The position numbers and the translations under genes are program-made. The notes beneath the pieces are model-generated. The model ran no database searches. It saw only the letters and a program-made list of their open reading frames with translations, and was not told the origin of the DNA. Shown piece by piece: positions 1 to 9,660 of a stretch of DNA of 64,000 bases (the first letter of the stretch is position 1; the number at the start of each line of letters is the position of its first letter). Location: contig NZ_JBDFLX010000003.1 of assembly GCF_047237965.1 (NCBI RefSeq), positions 62,001-126,000 of the forward strand. The letters are read 5' to 3'. Source of the stretch: Noviherbaspirillum_A sp047237965. GTDB taxonomy: Bacteria > Pseudomonadota > Gammaproteobacteria > Burkholderiales > Burkholderiaceae_D.

Positions 1-4
1 CAAG

Positions 5-3000
5 GTGACCATGAAGCCGTTCACCGTGGTACCCAAGGCAATTACATGGAAATCCCAAGCGCCTAAGGCGTTGCCGTTTCCCCTTGAACGTTTAACCCTG
101 GGGGTGGGCGATGGGAAGTTGCGGCTCGCCATCGACGTCAGCAGTCGCCTTCGGTGGAAAGGCTATCTGGAAATCGTCCTCACGGTCTACCCAGCCGCTG
201 AACCGATGAAGCACGTCGTGCTGAACTTGAAGCTGCCGTTCGAGGGTGACTCTCTCGTCGACAGCGTGGACATCGGCGGGCCGTTGCGCAGGGAGATCCA
301 GTTGCTCGAACCTACCGCGGACCCATTGGCAGATGCGCTGATCGGCTACCTTCCTTCGGTGGGAGGACTGGGGATCCGGCTGAGAATGCCGAAGGCGAGC
401 TTGCCCAAGGCCGACGCTCTGGTTGATGTACTCAGCGCAATCCTGGCCGCGATAGGTCGAGGCGTGGCTGGGCTCGCCCGTGTGATCCAGTCGGTGCTGG
501 AGTCGATCTTCCAGATGCTCCGTCAAGCCGCCTCGGCGCTGGGCGATCTGGAAGTGCTGCTTGTGGTGGACATCCGCACGGCGCAGCTGCTGCAGGTGGT
601 CGTTTCCTTGCGGCACGCGAAGTCGGCCGAGCCTTATTCGTTCGAGGCCGCCGGTTTCGAACTTACCATTCCGCAGTCGGCAGATCTTGCGTTGCTGATC
701 GACCTGCGCGATGGGGCGCTCGACGCCTATGCCGTCATCACGGTCGACAAGGAAGACCAGCCTCTCAAGCTGGACACCGACCTGTGGTTTTCGGGCCCGC
801 AGCTTGAGCGCACTGCGGGTGAACTGGTCGATGCCGACCAGCCTAAGAAGGACAAGCCCAAGAAGTTGATCGGCGTGAAGGCGCAGGCAAAAAATGCCGG
901 ACGTCTCAGCCTGGTTCCTATTGGTTTGCGTCACGGCCAGGCCACGTTTCTGCACGCTTTGAAGAAACCGCTGCCCCCGATCGGCCAGACAAAGTTCGAA
1001 TTCGAGGGCTACGAGCTCACGCCGATGATGGACCAAGTGACGGTGAAGGCACGCTTCCCCGAAGTCAGCGAGCTGAAGAAGCGCGTGCTTCCTTTCCTCG
1101 CATCGCCCAGCGTCGATGCGCCCAGCGGCGACGAGGAAGAAGGCGTCGGGCAGTGGCTCAAGCAGTACATTGAGATCGAAACATTCGATGCCACCGAAGT
1201 CGAACTGAAGGAGGGCAGATTTGAAGCGGCGATGGGGGTGGTCTTGCACTTGATGGGGTCGGATATCCGATCAACCCTGCAGCTGCAGCTGGACGCCCGC
1301 AAGTTAACTGCCGGGATAAGCGGGGGCCTCCTGAAGATTTCGCTGCCGAAAGACGGCGACAAGCCTTTTGAAATCCTCGGCATGCGGATGTCCTTCAGCA
1401 AGGACAACAGGCCCGTATATCAAGATCAGTTTTGCCTTGACATGCGCACCCGCGACACGCGCCTGTACCTGTCCGAGGGCGTGACAGCTACCTTGGAGTT
1501 CATGCAACTAGGTGTGGATGCATCAGGTCGCGCGCTCAAGTTTGAGGTCGAGAAGTTCGTGGTACATGGCGGCGGGCTCGACTTGGATGCGAAGCTCAAG
1601 GAGCCGTATCGGCTCAAGTTGAACGGGCTGGAAACCGATTTCACGTTCAAAGCGGCTGCCGTGAAGGTCCGCAGCGGCCGGGCCGAGTCTTTCCGCCTGG
1701 AAGCCAAGGGCAAATTGCCTCCCGAGCTGCTGGGGAACGTCGATGTCGGCTTGAGGCTCGAGTTCGGAGTGAGGGGTGATCGCCTCGGCTTGATCGACGG
1801 CAACCTGCAGCTCGAAGCAAAGGGCAAGGCGATTCGCAGTGAACAGACTCACTTCGACCTCACCTTGGAACATTTGAACGTGCGGGTGTTCGAGGACGGC
1901 GACAGTCTTCACTTCTGTGCATTCGTCACCGGGTTGGCGGTGTTCAAGCCCACGGTTTCCGAGCTGGCGGACGGCATGCTCAAGAAGCTCTCCGGCGTCC
2001 AGCTGCGCTTCACAGACTGCCCGCTCGCGGGGGCATCCGAGGTGATCCGGCGCGAACTCGAGAAGCTGAACCTTTCTTTCGTGATAGCGCTTGACGAGCC
2101 GATGCGCGCCAACCTCTTCGACATGTTCGAGTTCGAAGTGCGCAGCATCGGCTTCGAGCCGCGCTGCAACCTGTTCGACGACCGGCCGGCCGCACTCGTT
2201 ATCGGCGGCCAAGTGGCGTTCGCCGACATGGGTGACGTGATCCGGGCTGAATGCGACTTCCACAAGCTGTACATCGCGCCCGGGTTGGGCACCTTGGTGC
2301 CGCGACTGCGCTGTGAGGGTCTCGGGCTCGCTCTGCGCATTGGCGGTGCGATCGAGGTCGAGGGCAAGGTAGTGGCCGTGGACAGCCGCATGCCGCCTAA
2401 CGTCCTAGTCAGCAAGAAGCCGGATCTCAGTCTCGATGCGAACGGGTTCATGGGTCAGGGCCGGGTCGCGATCCCCGGCTTTCCGCCCTTCGCAGCGTCC
2501 TTCGGGTTCGTGGAAATCAAAAAGGACCAGTGGTCCGCGCCCAGGCGTGCTTGGTTTGTCTACCTGGAAGCGCAACGCCTCAGCTACCAGTTCCAGCTTG
2601 GCCCTATCCCGTTCTACCTTCGCGAAGCCGGCTTGGGACTGGGTTATCACTTCACCTACGTCGGCATCAAGGAGATCGACAATGCGCCGAACCTGCCGGC
2701 CGTCATCAAGGAGTTAGACAACATCGCCTTGAGCGCCCTGGAGCCGGCGAAGCTGGAAACCTGGGACTTGTCGGAAGACAGCGGGTTGACGCTGGTTGCG
2801 CGAGTAATGTTCTCGATGAGCAGCGCGTCCACACCGGTGGAGACCCTTGTCTGGAAGGAAAACGAGGAATCAAAGCTGCCCAACCTGATGCTGCTGAACG
2901 CGGTCGTCGCGATGCGCAACAGCACGTTCATGATGACGGCGAGCGCGTGGCTGGGCTACAGCTATTACGACTGGGACAAGAACCGGCAGATCGGCCCGAA

Positions 3001-6000
3001 CAAACTCACGGGGAAACAGGCGCTGACGGGTTACATCATCCTGGCTGGCGCCCGCAGCGAGTTCCTGGCACGTCTGGTCAGCAACCCGGGCGCGGAGATC
3101 GGCTCACGCCTGGCACTTCCCGACGCGGTGAAGGAAGGTCTGCGCGATTTCCAGTACGAAGCCACCCTGTACATGCGGCCCGGCCTACTGCACTTCGAAC
3201 TGGGATGGCCCAACCGCATCCGATGGACCAAGAACATCGGCGGAGCCACCCTGAGCGTCATCGGAGGTGCCATCTTCCGCGTGCACGACGGGGCTCTGCT
3301 GGCCGGCCTCAATCTTGAGGGCGTGCTCACGATGGAATTGTCCGGACGGCTGGACGCAGGTATCGTTGGGGTAGCCATCCAGGCTTCCGTCTACGCTGCG
3401 ATCGCGGCGCGAATCATCGGCTACCTCGATTCGCAGAGCGCATCCAACTCCCTGTACTACTCGCTGTTCTCGTTGCAGGTTCGCGTGGAATTGCGGATCT
3501 CGGCGTGGCTGGAGATAGACGCGTGGCTTTGCAAGATTACGATCCGCATTTCGTTCGCCATGACGCTGCAGATCGACGTGCTGGCCGAGCTCGCAGTGCA
3601 GGGGGATGGCCAGGTGGGCGCGAAGATGCGCGCCACCATCTCGCTGTCGGTGTTTGGGCGTTCGCTGGGATTATCCGTTGGCCTCGGAATGAACGCCGGG
3701 CTGGTCGACCAATCCGCCGCGCGCGTTGGGCGTTTCATGAACCTGGGCTTGGTGCAGGACACGCCGTCCGCGGTTGCGCCAATCGGCACGCAGGATGCCG
3801 CCAACGAAGAAGCGGTCAAAACCGGCGACGCGAGGCGAGAAGCACGGCAGGCCGCCGCGGCCGCGAACGCGCAGGGCACCACCCTCGCGAAGGTGCCGCA
3901 AGACGAGCCGGTGGCACCCGGCTTTGAGGTGAGGCCCACTGTTGAGGCGAGGGAGATCGGGGCGACCAACTTCCAGATGGTGCTGTCCTACCCGAAGGTT
4001 GCACCGCTGCTCACGGCAGGCGAAGTCATCAAGCCTTCCGATTGGGTGTACATCACATTCCTGCCTCTCGACAAAGACCCGGAGAAGTCGTCCTTCTACG
4101 CCGCTCCGCGGCTGCCGGATGCAGATGTCGCATGGGATCACCGCATCGAATTCGATTCGATCCCTGTCGATGAACAGGCGCTGCATTTCTACGTGTTTGA
4201 CGGCAAGCACTGGCAGAAGCAGACCATCGAATCAGCGGACCATTCTGTGGAGTCCACCGTCGGGTGGGCAGCTTGGCTGCAATTCACGCAACGAAACGAC
4301 AAAGTCAATGTGGCACCGCGCGATGAAACGGGCACTGCCAGCATGGGCCAACTCTTCTTCGCGACGTTCAGGACAGTCGCCGAAAGGCCCGTTGACGTAA
4401 ATAGAACGCGGCCGTATTGCGAGCCAAAAGCGAAGCCACCGTTGTTCAAGCCGAAACAATCTCTAGCAAGCAGCGACCAGGAGCGCTTCACCCGTCAGGA
4501 AACCGGCTACCTAGGCGCGATCAAGGAGGATCCCGCCGACCGGCGCTGCCATGAGGCGCGTGACTTTCTGCTTCACAAGTTCGCGTCCGACCTGTTCGAG
4601 TTGGCCGCGGATGGCAACGTGCCCAAAACGGCTCACATCGTGCACCTGGGACTCACGCTGCTCGTGCCGCTTGAATTCGCCGAGGCGCTTGGCAAAGCTG
4701 GCGGCCCGACTGTAAAGGTTCGCAAACGGGTCGACACGCTCCCAGCGGCATCCCAGCCACTGTCCGATGTATGCCCGGTGTTCAATCCGCCATGGCTGCG
4801 ATTCTCCGAAAAGCGGCACAACTTCATCGACCCGTCCGCCGTTCTGGATGAGAGGGTTGCCAAGCTCACATGGCTGTTGCACTGGGATTGGGATGCGACC
4901 AAGGGGGAACGGCCCGCCGAGGAGTACGTCAAGCACTACCGGATCGTACGAACGCTGTCGATTGACGGTGCTCCCATCACGAGTCCCGCGATCACGGTGA
5001 CCTGCGCTGTGGGCGAGGAATGGACCCAGGACGAAAATGGGGATCCTTCCCGGGTGCTGCATGCGTCCCCTTGCCGCTACACGGACGAGTTCAGCGATCT
5101 CAGCCCTTACTTTAAGTCCCAGCTGTTGGACCCCGCTTTGGACATTTCGGTGCGCTACTCGGTGACACCTGTGTGTGTGAGCGACACCGACGGCGTGGTT
5201 TGCAGCAACTTTATTGCATCGCGCAAAGGGATCGATAAGCTTGCGCGTCTACTGGATGCTTCGGTCACGCTCGTGCTTGATCCGTTCGAAGCGACGTCAG
5301 TGGATGCCAACGGAAAGGTTGGCAACCGGGTCAATTCCTGCCGTCTCGTGCTGTCGCTCAAGGCGGACCCGAAAGACTTGCCTTCAATTCCCGTCAAACG
5401 TCAGGACGGAGACGGTTTCCATTGGCGGATTGTGGCGCGCACGGAGGCCATCCTCCCGGCAGGCGACTATGGCTCCGATGCGCAGACGCAGCAGGCCCTC
5501 TCGTCCAAGTTGGGAGCGGGCATGTCGCATCTCCCGGGAGACCTCTTGTTCGACATCCCATCTACTGATGAACTCAGTTACGAGACACCGGGCGGCAACG
5601 ATGAAGAGAACCTGCCGGATGCACTGGTGCACTTGCAGCGCCTGATGCAGGATGTGGCGGATCCATGCGCCTGGACGCTGCTGGTGCAGTCCGTGGTGAA
5701 GCGGAGAGGTGAGGTGATTGCGCGGTCGCCTCTCATCCAACCGAAGATGGCCGTGCATTTGCGGCGGACGGGTTCCAAAGACGCGGTGTTGATCACGCAG
5801 GTGCACGCACTTGAACTCGTGCGCCTGCCGTTCAACGCTGAACGCGAGGTGCTTCGGCCGGTCGCGGGCGACGACCTGTTCGTCCTTCCCGGGCGCGCCG
5901 CGCTGCCGGAGCCCATTGCCGAGCCGGCATCGGCTAGCATCGATTGCACCTTAAATGTTCATCCTGAGTTCGGCGCCGTATCAAGATTGAGCTGGAACCT

Positions 6001-9000
6001 GCGGCCACACGCGGCCTTGGGGCAAGCGGCAAGGAAGTACCGGATGCTCTCCGGGTTCGACGTGTATGCCTTGAACCTCGACACCGGACTGAATCCTCGC
6101 GAGCCGGATTCCTGGCTCGCTGCCCAGCGCCGGACCAGCGTCCGTCTCTTGGGCGCGGACCGGGTGACATTGACCCCGGACGAACTGGGCGAACCCAGCA
6201 ACTGGAAGATGCGCTACCCCAGCCAAGCCGCGCGGCGGGAAGCGGGGGGCGCATGGTACTCGGAAGCGGAGTCGTACATCCTGTGGCCGAACTCGCCCGT
6301 GCGCTCGCACCCGCTACTGGAGCCGGCTTCTGAGCTGATCAAAGCGCTCCTGTCGCAAGGAAATCCCCAGTTCATCGAATTGCGGATGACCCGGCCCGAC
6401 GGGTTGCCGCCGCCGCCGGAGGAAATGCCCGTCGTCAGCTGGGAGTTCTCCTTGGACGTGGGCACCGCGCACGATTGGAAGATCGAAGGCCGGCGGCTGA
6501 GCGGTGGTTCCGCGACCGGGTTGCGGGCCGCGTTGCGCGCGCTGCAGGCCGTGCCGGTGACATCCGTCACGGCAGCGAAGTGGAGCTTCGAAGTCCGCAG
6601 TGGTTGGATCCTGGAACTGCAGCCGGGCTGGGAGAAGCTCAAGCCGGAGGCCAAAGACAAAGTCGAGGTGACTGAAACCGACAAGATCAGGGACTCGGGC
6701 CCCGTTGAAACCGTGGCCATGCATTTCGAGCGCGACCTGCATCCTCTAATTGAGACCATCCTCGCGCGGATGCGCCGCAAAATGGGGGCGGATGGTGACG
6801 AGTCTCTCCTTGAAATCGATTGCCGGCCGGCGCCGGTCTTGAAGGCGATCAATCCTGGCGAGTTCCTTGCCTTGACAGGCGAGGCAGCCGATCCCTACGG
6901 ATGGGTGGCGTTGGACCGCCTGGGTCTTGGTGTGACAATCCGCCTCTTCGACACCTACGAGAACAGGTTTCTTGCGCCGCGCCAGCTGCGCGAGCAGCTT
7001 ATGCGCGCTGTCGATTCGGCAAAGTCGCTTTATCCCGAGGACCAGAAGCATCTCTTCGTCGAATACCTCCTGGAACCCGGAGCGATGACACAGCGGGTCG
7101 ATTTCCCGCAACTGCCCGACGACTCGGGACGTTTCGCGTTGGGGGAGCACGACGTGCCGATCGAAGGGCAGGCCTTGGCCATGGTGCGACTGTCGCTCAG
7201 GCCGACCATCGAGAAATATCTGAACTACCGTGTGTTCGAGCGCAAGGCAGGCGAAGGCGGCGGCTCGCTTGAGGACAAAAATCCTCTGGTCGATGTGATC
7301 TTGCTTTCGGATGGCCAGCAGCGCAATCTGGCGGATCGCAGTCTTGCGCAACTGCTCGCTGAACTGGACTCGAAGGTACCGCAGATCATCGTGTCGCGCG
7401 GCGAGGCCATTCCACTAGACTCCTCGGAGGATAACGCACCCGGCACGCACGCTGGCGTGGAGCTCGCGGATGCGTTCGGCCGCTTCGAGCCATGGAAAGG
7501 TTGGGAAAAATGGGACGAGACCAGCCCGCCCACGGCTGACAGCTTGAACCGCTTCTGGATTGTCTTGCGCAATGCGTTGCGGCTGAGCGAGGCCGATTAC
7601 GCTTTGAATTTGGGGACAATGAAGACCCAGTGGTTGCGCTGGAATAAACGCTTTTTCGAATGCGCGGCCGTGCCCACGTCCCCGAATGCGCCGCCGCAGT
7701 TCGCCGTGGGCGCCATTGAGCAGACGGAGCCGGTGCGCGCCGCCGCAGACACGTCGGGTCTGATCTCCACTGTGCTCGCTGAACCCGACGGCTATGCGCA
7801 CCGGCGGGCGTTTGCCGTGTTGCCCCAGTGGCGTTATGGCAGGATCCTTGAGGCGTTTGGCATTGCTATCGCTCAGCAGCTGACGCCCGCGGTCCGGAAG
7901 GATGTTGCCTTGGCCGCCGCGAATGAGCACCCCCGCCAAGCCATCTCCAGCATCGAGCGCACCGCACCTGTGCTGCCGCAGGCAGCTTACGCGCTGGGTC
8001 GCGTTGGCGACGTGTCGTGGTGGCGTAAGGGCGATGCTCTGGTATCCGCGGCCGATCCCGGACAGGAAGCGGAACTTGGCAAACAGGCATTCGTGCGGCT
8101 GGGCGCCATGCCGGGCAGCTCGTTCGCGGTCGCGATGCCGCACCACCCCGAACAGCTTCTCAGCGAGGACAATCTGACGGTCGCGCGCAATCTGTCTGGA
8201 TACGGTCTGCAATCAACGTTCGTTCTGACCGCGGTCGATCCCGCGTGGACTGGAGAGTACGAAGACGAGCATGTGCTCGAGCCCATACACGAGGACACGA
8301 CCACGCTGCCGCTCGCAGCCGATCTCTCCGGCATGTTGAGCAGGAGAGATCGGGGCGGCATGTCGAACGCGCAATCGAAGGTCCGCCTGGTCCGCTTCCT
8401 GCCTCATTGGTACCGCCACGGTGTCGTGATAACCGCGAGCGCTGGAACGGCCGTTTCGCAGGCCACGGCAACGTACCTGCCGGATGCGTCCTGCTCGCTC
8501 GTCAACGTCGTGAGCGGCAAGATCGGCGTGAAGTCGACGCACCCGTGGAAGCCGATGCTGGACGCGGGCGTCGCTGCGCTCGCGGTCGACGATCAGGGGG
8601 ACGCGAACTCCGCGTGCTTCGTAATCACGCTGCCGGCCTTGCGCTACGTGGATTGCACCGACGAAGACACAGCAAGGCTTTGGCCGGACGCTTTTTCCAC
8701 ACTGCCCGATCCCGAGGTTGCCTACGACCTGGAGTTCGAGTCCGAAGCCACCCCGCTGCACCCGCAGAAGGTCGTGAAGGCGTTGGCACGCATCTCGAGG
8801 TCGGGTGATGCCTCGCCCGGGAACTTGAAGTTCAAGGTATTGATGCTCGACAAGGACTGGGACGTGAAGTGCCGGCTTCTCATAGACGATATAAAAGCGA
8901 ATCACCAGCTCGAGATTTCAGTGTCGCCGCTCAGCACGCCGGTTATCGTGTCCGCCGCGCTGCAGAAGGCGCTAGGCGGCTGGCCGCATCTGACTGGCGA

Positions 9001-9634
9001 CACGCTGCGAGTGCCAGGCGGCTGGAGCGATGATTGGCTAGCCCGTCTGGTCTCGGCGCTTGACGGCACGGGGCCCTCTCGCGCCATGCTGGTTAGGGAA
9101 TTGTGGCAAGCGCTCGCCGTAGCGAGCGTTGGGTTGGCGGCGCCTGCTGGCCTGGCATTCCAGCAATTCCCGCAGTACTCGCTAAAGGAATGCAAAGTGA
9201 GCAAGCCCACGGCCAAAGAATTGGCCGAGTCACTCGCAGAGTGGATCAAGGCGCTGGAAGGCAGCACGCCGATCGTAAAAGCACTCGGCAGGACCTATGC
9301 CGGGCTTCTTGAGCCATTGCTCAAGGGTGAATGGCCCTACGGCGCCGGGGATCACACCGAGACACTTCCGTGGATCGAAGACATGCCGCAGCCCGGGCCG
9401 CTGGTCAGCGTGGGGCCGGCGGCAGGGTCGTCGCCGCGCCACCTCTTGCCCGAGTTGATGACCACAGACGAGTACGAGCACGCGAAAGATGCCGCCGACC
9501 CAGTCGAATTGCAACGCGTAGAGCAGCTGTGGACCGCGCAGAAAGAGAGGGCGTGGATGGGCAGCAAGCTCGCGATCCGCGCGACACGGGGCGACCTCAT
9601 TCCCTTGCAACTGCCGCTCATCTCGCAGCAATAA
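5..9634 (+). CDS. Giant protein of unknown function (3209 aa), first of a pair
   Basis: An uninterrupted frame of about 3209 codons opens with GTG at 5 and ATG at 11; only four bases precede it, so the true start may lie outside the window. No signal peptide or N-terminal membrane helix is visible. Residues 1 to about 1250 are dense in alternating hydrophobic/charged strands (amphipathic beta structure), with a strongly hydrophobic stretch near 1100-1240. An Ala-rich linker follows near 1270-1290, and the rest looks like a chain of beta-sandwich or fibronectin-like modules. The segment with YLREAGLGLGY and LHFELGWPNR recalls, from memory only, DUF6603-type giant proteins; this is a weak assignment. 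A second giant gene starts 26 bp downstream, so the two are probably co-transcribed and act together. No catalytic motif is recognised. Confidence 0.85.
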   Translation: MTMKPFTVVPKAITWKSQAPKALPFPLERLTLGVGDGKLRLAIDVSSRLRWKGYLEIVLTVYPAAEPMKHVVLNLKLPFEGDSLVDSVDIGGPLRREIQLLEPTADPLADALIGYLPSVGGLGIRLRMPKASLPKADALVDVLSAILAAIGRGVAGLARVIQSVLESIFQMLRQAASALGDLEVLLVVDIRTAQLLQVVVSLRHAKSAEPYSFEAAGFELTIPQSADLALLIDLRDGALDAYAVITVDKEDQPLKLDTDLWFSGPQLERTAGELVDADQPKKDKPKKLIGVKAQAKNAGRLSLVPIGLRHGQATFLHALKKPLPPIGQTKFEFEGYELTPMMDQVTVKARFPEVSELKKRVLPFLASPSVDAPSGDEEEGVGQWLKQYIEIETFDATEVELKEGRFEAAMGVVLHLMGSDIRSTLQLQLDARKLTAGISGGLLKISLPKDGDKPFEILGMRMSFSKDNRPVYQDQFCLDMRTRDTRLYLSEGVTATLEFMQLGVDASGRALKFEVEKFVVHGGGLDLDAKLKEPYRLKLNGLETDFTFKAAAVKVRSGRAESFRLEAKGKLPPELLGNVDVGLRLEFGVRGDRLGLIDGNLQLEAKGKAIRSEQTHFDLTLEHLNVRVFEDGDSLHFCAFVTGLAVFKPTVSELADGMLKKLSGVQLRFTDCPLAGASEVIRRELEKLNLSFVIALDEPMRANLFDMFEFEVRSIGFEPRCNLFDDRPAALVIGGQVAFADMGDVIRAECDFHKLYIAPGLGTLVPRLRCEGLGLALRIGGAIEVEGKVVAVDSRMPPNVLVSKKPDLSLDANGFMGQGRVAIPGFPPFAASFGFVEIKKDQWSAPRRAWFVYLEAQRLSYQFQLGPIPFYLREAGLGLGYHFTYVGIKEIDNAPNLPAVIKELDNIALSALEPAKLETWDLSEDSGLTLVARVMFSMSSASTPVETLVWKENEESKLPNLMLLNAVVAMRNSTFMMTASAWLGYSYYDWDKNRQIGPNKLTGKQALTGYIILAGARSEFLARLVSNPGAEIGSRLALPDAVKEGLRDFQYEATLYMRPGLLHFELGWPNRIRWTKNIGGATLSVIGGAIFRVHDGALLAGLNLEGVLTMELSGRLDAGIVGVAIQASVYAAIAARIIGYLDSQSASNSLYYSLFSLQVRVELRISAWLEIDAWLCKITIRISFAMTLQIDVLAELAVQGDGQVGAKMRATISLSVFGRSLGLSVGLGMNAGLVDQSAARVGRFMNLGLVQDTPSAVAPIGTQDAANEEAVKTGDARREARQAAAAANAQGTTLAKVPQDEPVAPGFEVRPTVEAREIGATNFQMVLSYPKVAPLLTAGEVIKPSDWVYITFLPLDKDPEKSSFYAAPRLPDADVAWDHRIEFDSIPVDEQALHFYVFDGKHWQKQTIESADHSVESTVGWAAWLQFTQRNDKVNVAPRDETGTASMGQLFFATFRTVAERPVDVNRTRPYCEPKAKPPLFKPKQSLASSDQERFTRQETGYLGAIKEDPADRRCHEARDFLLHKFASDLFELAADGNVPKTAHIVHLGLTLLVPLEFAEALGKAGGPTVKVRKRVDTLPAASQPLSDVCPVFNPPWLRFSEKRHNFIDPSAVLDERVAKLTWLLHWDWDATKGERPAEEYVKHYRIVRTLSIDGAPITSPAITVTCAVGEEWTQDENGDPSRVLHASPCRYTDEFSDLSPYFKSQLLDPALDISVRYSVTPVCVSDTDGVVCSNFIASRKGIDKLARLLDASVTLVLDPFEATSVDANGKVGNRVNSCRLVLSLKADPKDLPSIPVKRQDGDGFHWRIVARTEAILPAGDYGSDAQTQQALSSKLGAGMSHLPGDLLFDIPSTDELSYETPGGNDEENLPDALVHLQRLMQDVADPCAWTLLVQSVVKRRGEVIARSPLIQPKMAVHLRRTGSKDAVLITQVHALELVRLPFNAEREVLRPVAGDDLFVLPGRAALPEPIAEPASASIDCTLNVHPEFGAVSRLSWNLRPHAALGQAARKYRMLSGFDVYALNLDTGLNPREPDSWLAAQRRTSVRLLGADRVTLTPDELGEPSNWKMRYPSQAARREAGGAWYSEAESYILWPNSPVRSHPLLEPASELIKALLSQGNPQFIELRMTRPDGLPPPPEEMPVVSWEFSLDVGTAHDWKIEGRRLSGGSATGLRAALRALQAVPVTSVTAAKWSFEVRSGWILELQPGWEKLKPEAKDKVEVTETDKIRDSGPVETVAMHFERDLHPLIETILARMRRKMGADGDESLLEIDCRPAPVLKAINPGEFLALTGEAADPYGWVALDRLGLGVTIRLFDTYENRFLAPRQLREQLMRAVDSAKSLYPEDQKHLFVEYLLEPGAMTQRVDFPQLPDDSGRFALGEHDVPIEGQALAMVRLSLRPTIEKYLNYRVFERKAGEGGGSLEDKNPLVDVILLSDGQQRNLADRSLAQLLAELDSKVPQIIVSRGEAIPLDSSEDNAPGTHAGVELADAFGRFEPWKGWEKWDETSPPTADSLNRFWIVLRNALRLSEADYALNLGTMKTQWLRWNKRFFECAAVPTSPNAPPQFAVGAIEQTEPVRAAADTSGLISTVLAEPDGYAHRRAFAVLPQWRYGRILEAFGIAIAQQLTPAVRKDVALAAANEHPRQAISSIERTAPVLPQAAYALGRVGDVSWWRKGDALVSAADPGQEAELGKQAFVRLGAMPGSSFAVAMPHHPEQLLSEDNLTVARNLSGYGLQSTFVLTAVDPAWTGEYEDEHVLEPIHEDTTTLPLAADLSGMLSRRDRGGMSNAQSKVRLVRFLPHWYRHGVVITASAGTAVSQATATYLPDASCSLVNVVSGKIGVKSTHPWKPMLDAGVAALAVDDQGDANSACFVITLPALRYVDCTDEDTARLWPDAFSTLPDPEVAYDLEFESEATPLHPQKVVKALARISRSGDASPGNLKFKVLMLDKDWDVKCRLLIDDIKANHQLEISVSPLSTPVIVSAALQKALGGWPHLTGDTLRVPGGWSDDWLARLVSALDGTGPSRAMLVRELWQALAVASVGLAAPAGLAFQQFPQYSLKECKVSKPTAKELAESLAEWIKALEGSTPIVKALGRTYAGLLEPLLKGEWPYGAGDHTETLPWIEDMPQPGPLVSVGPAAGSSPRHLLPELMTTDEYEHAKDAADPVELQRVEQLWTAQKERAWMGSKLAIRATRGDLIPLQLPLISQQ

Positions 9635-9660
9635 GCAACGATCCAGAACCGGAGTTGACA

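Noticed and set aside
92..1249. Long minus-strand open frame (385 codons) opposite the first giant gene
   Set aside because: It has low-complexity His/Gln/Arg/Leu composition typical of antisense frames in GC-rich genes, no start signal, and lies entirely within a strongly coding plus-strand gene. Many other such frames opposite or out of frame with the giants were dropped for the same reason.
9331..9660. Upstream extension of the second giant gene by 110 codons
   Set aside because: This part overlaps the first giant gene in another frame, is Arg/Ala-rich shadow sequence, and the ATG at 9661 has a good ribosome-binding site.
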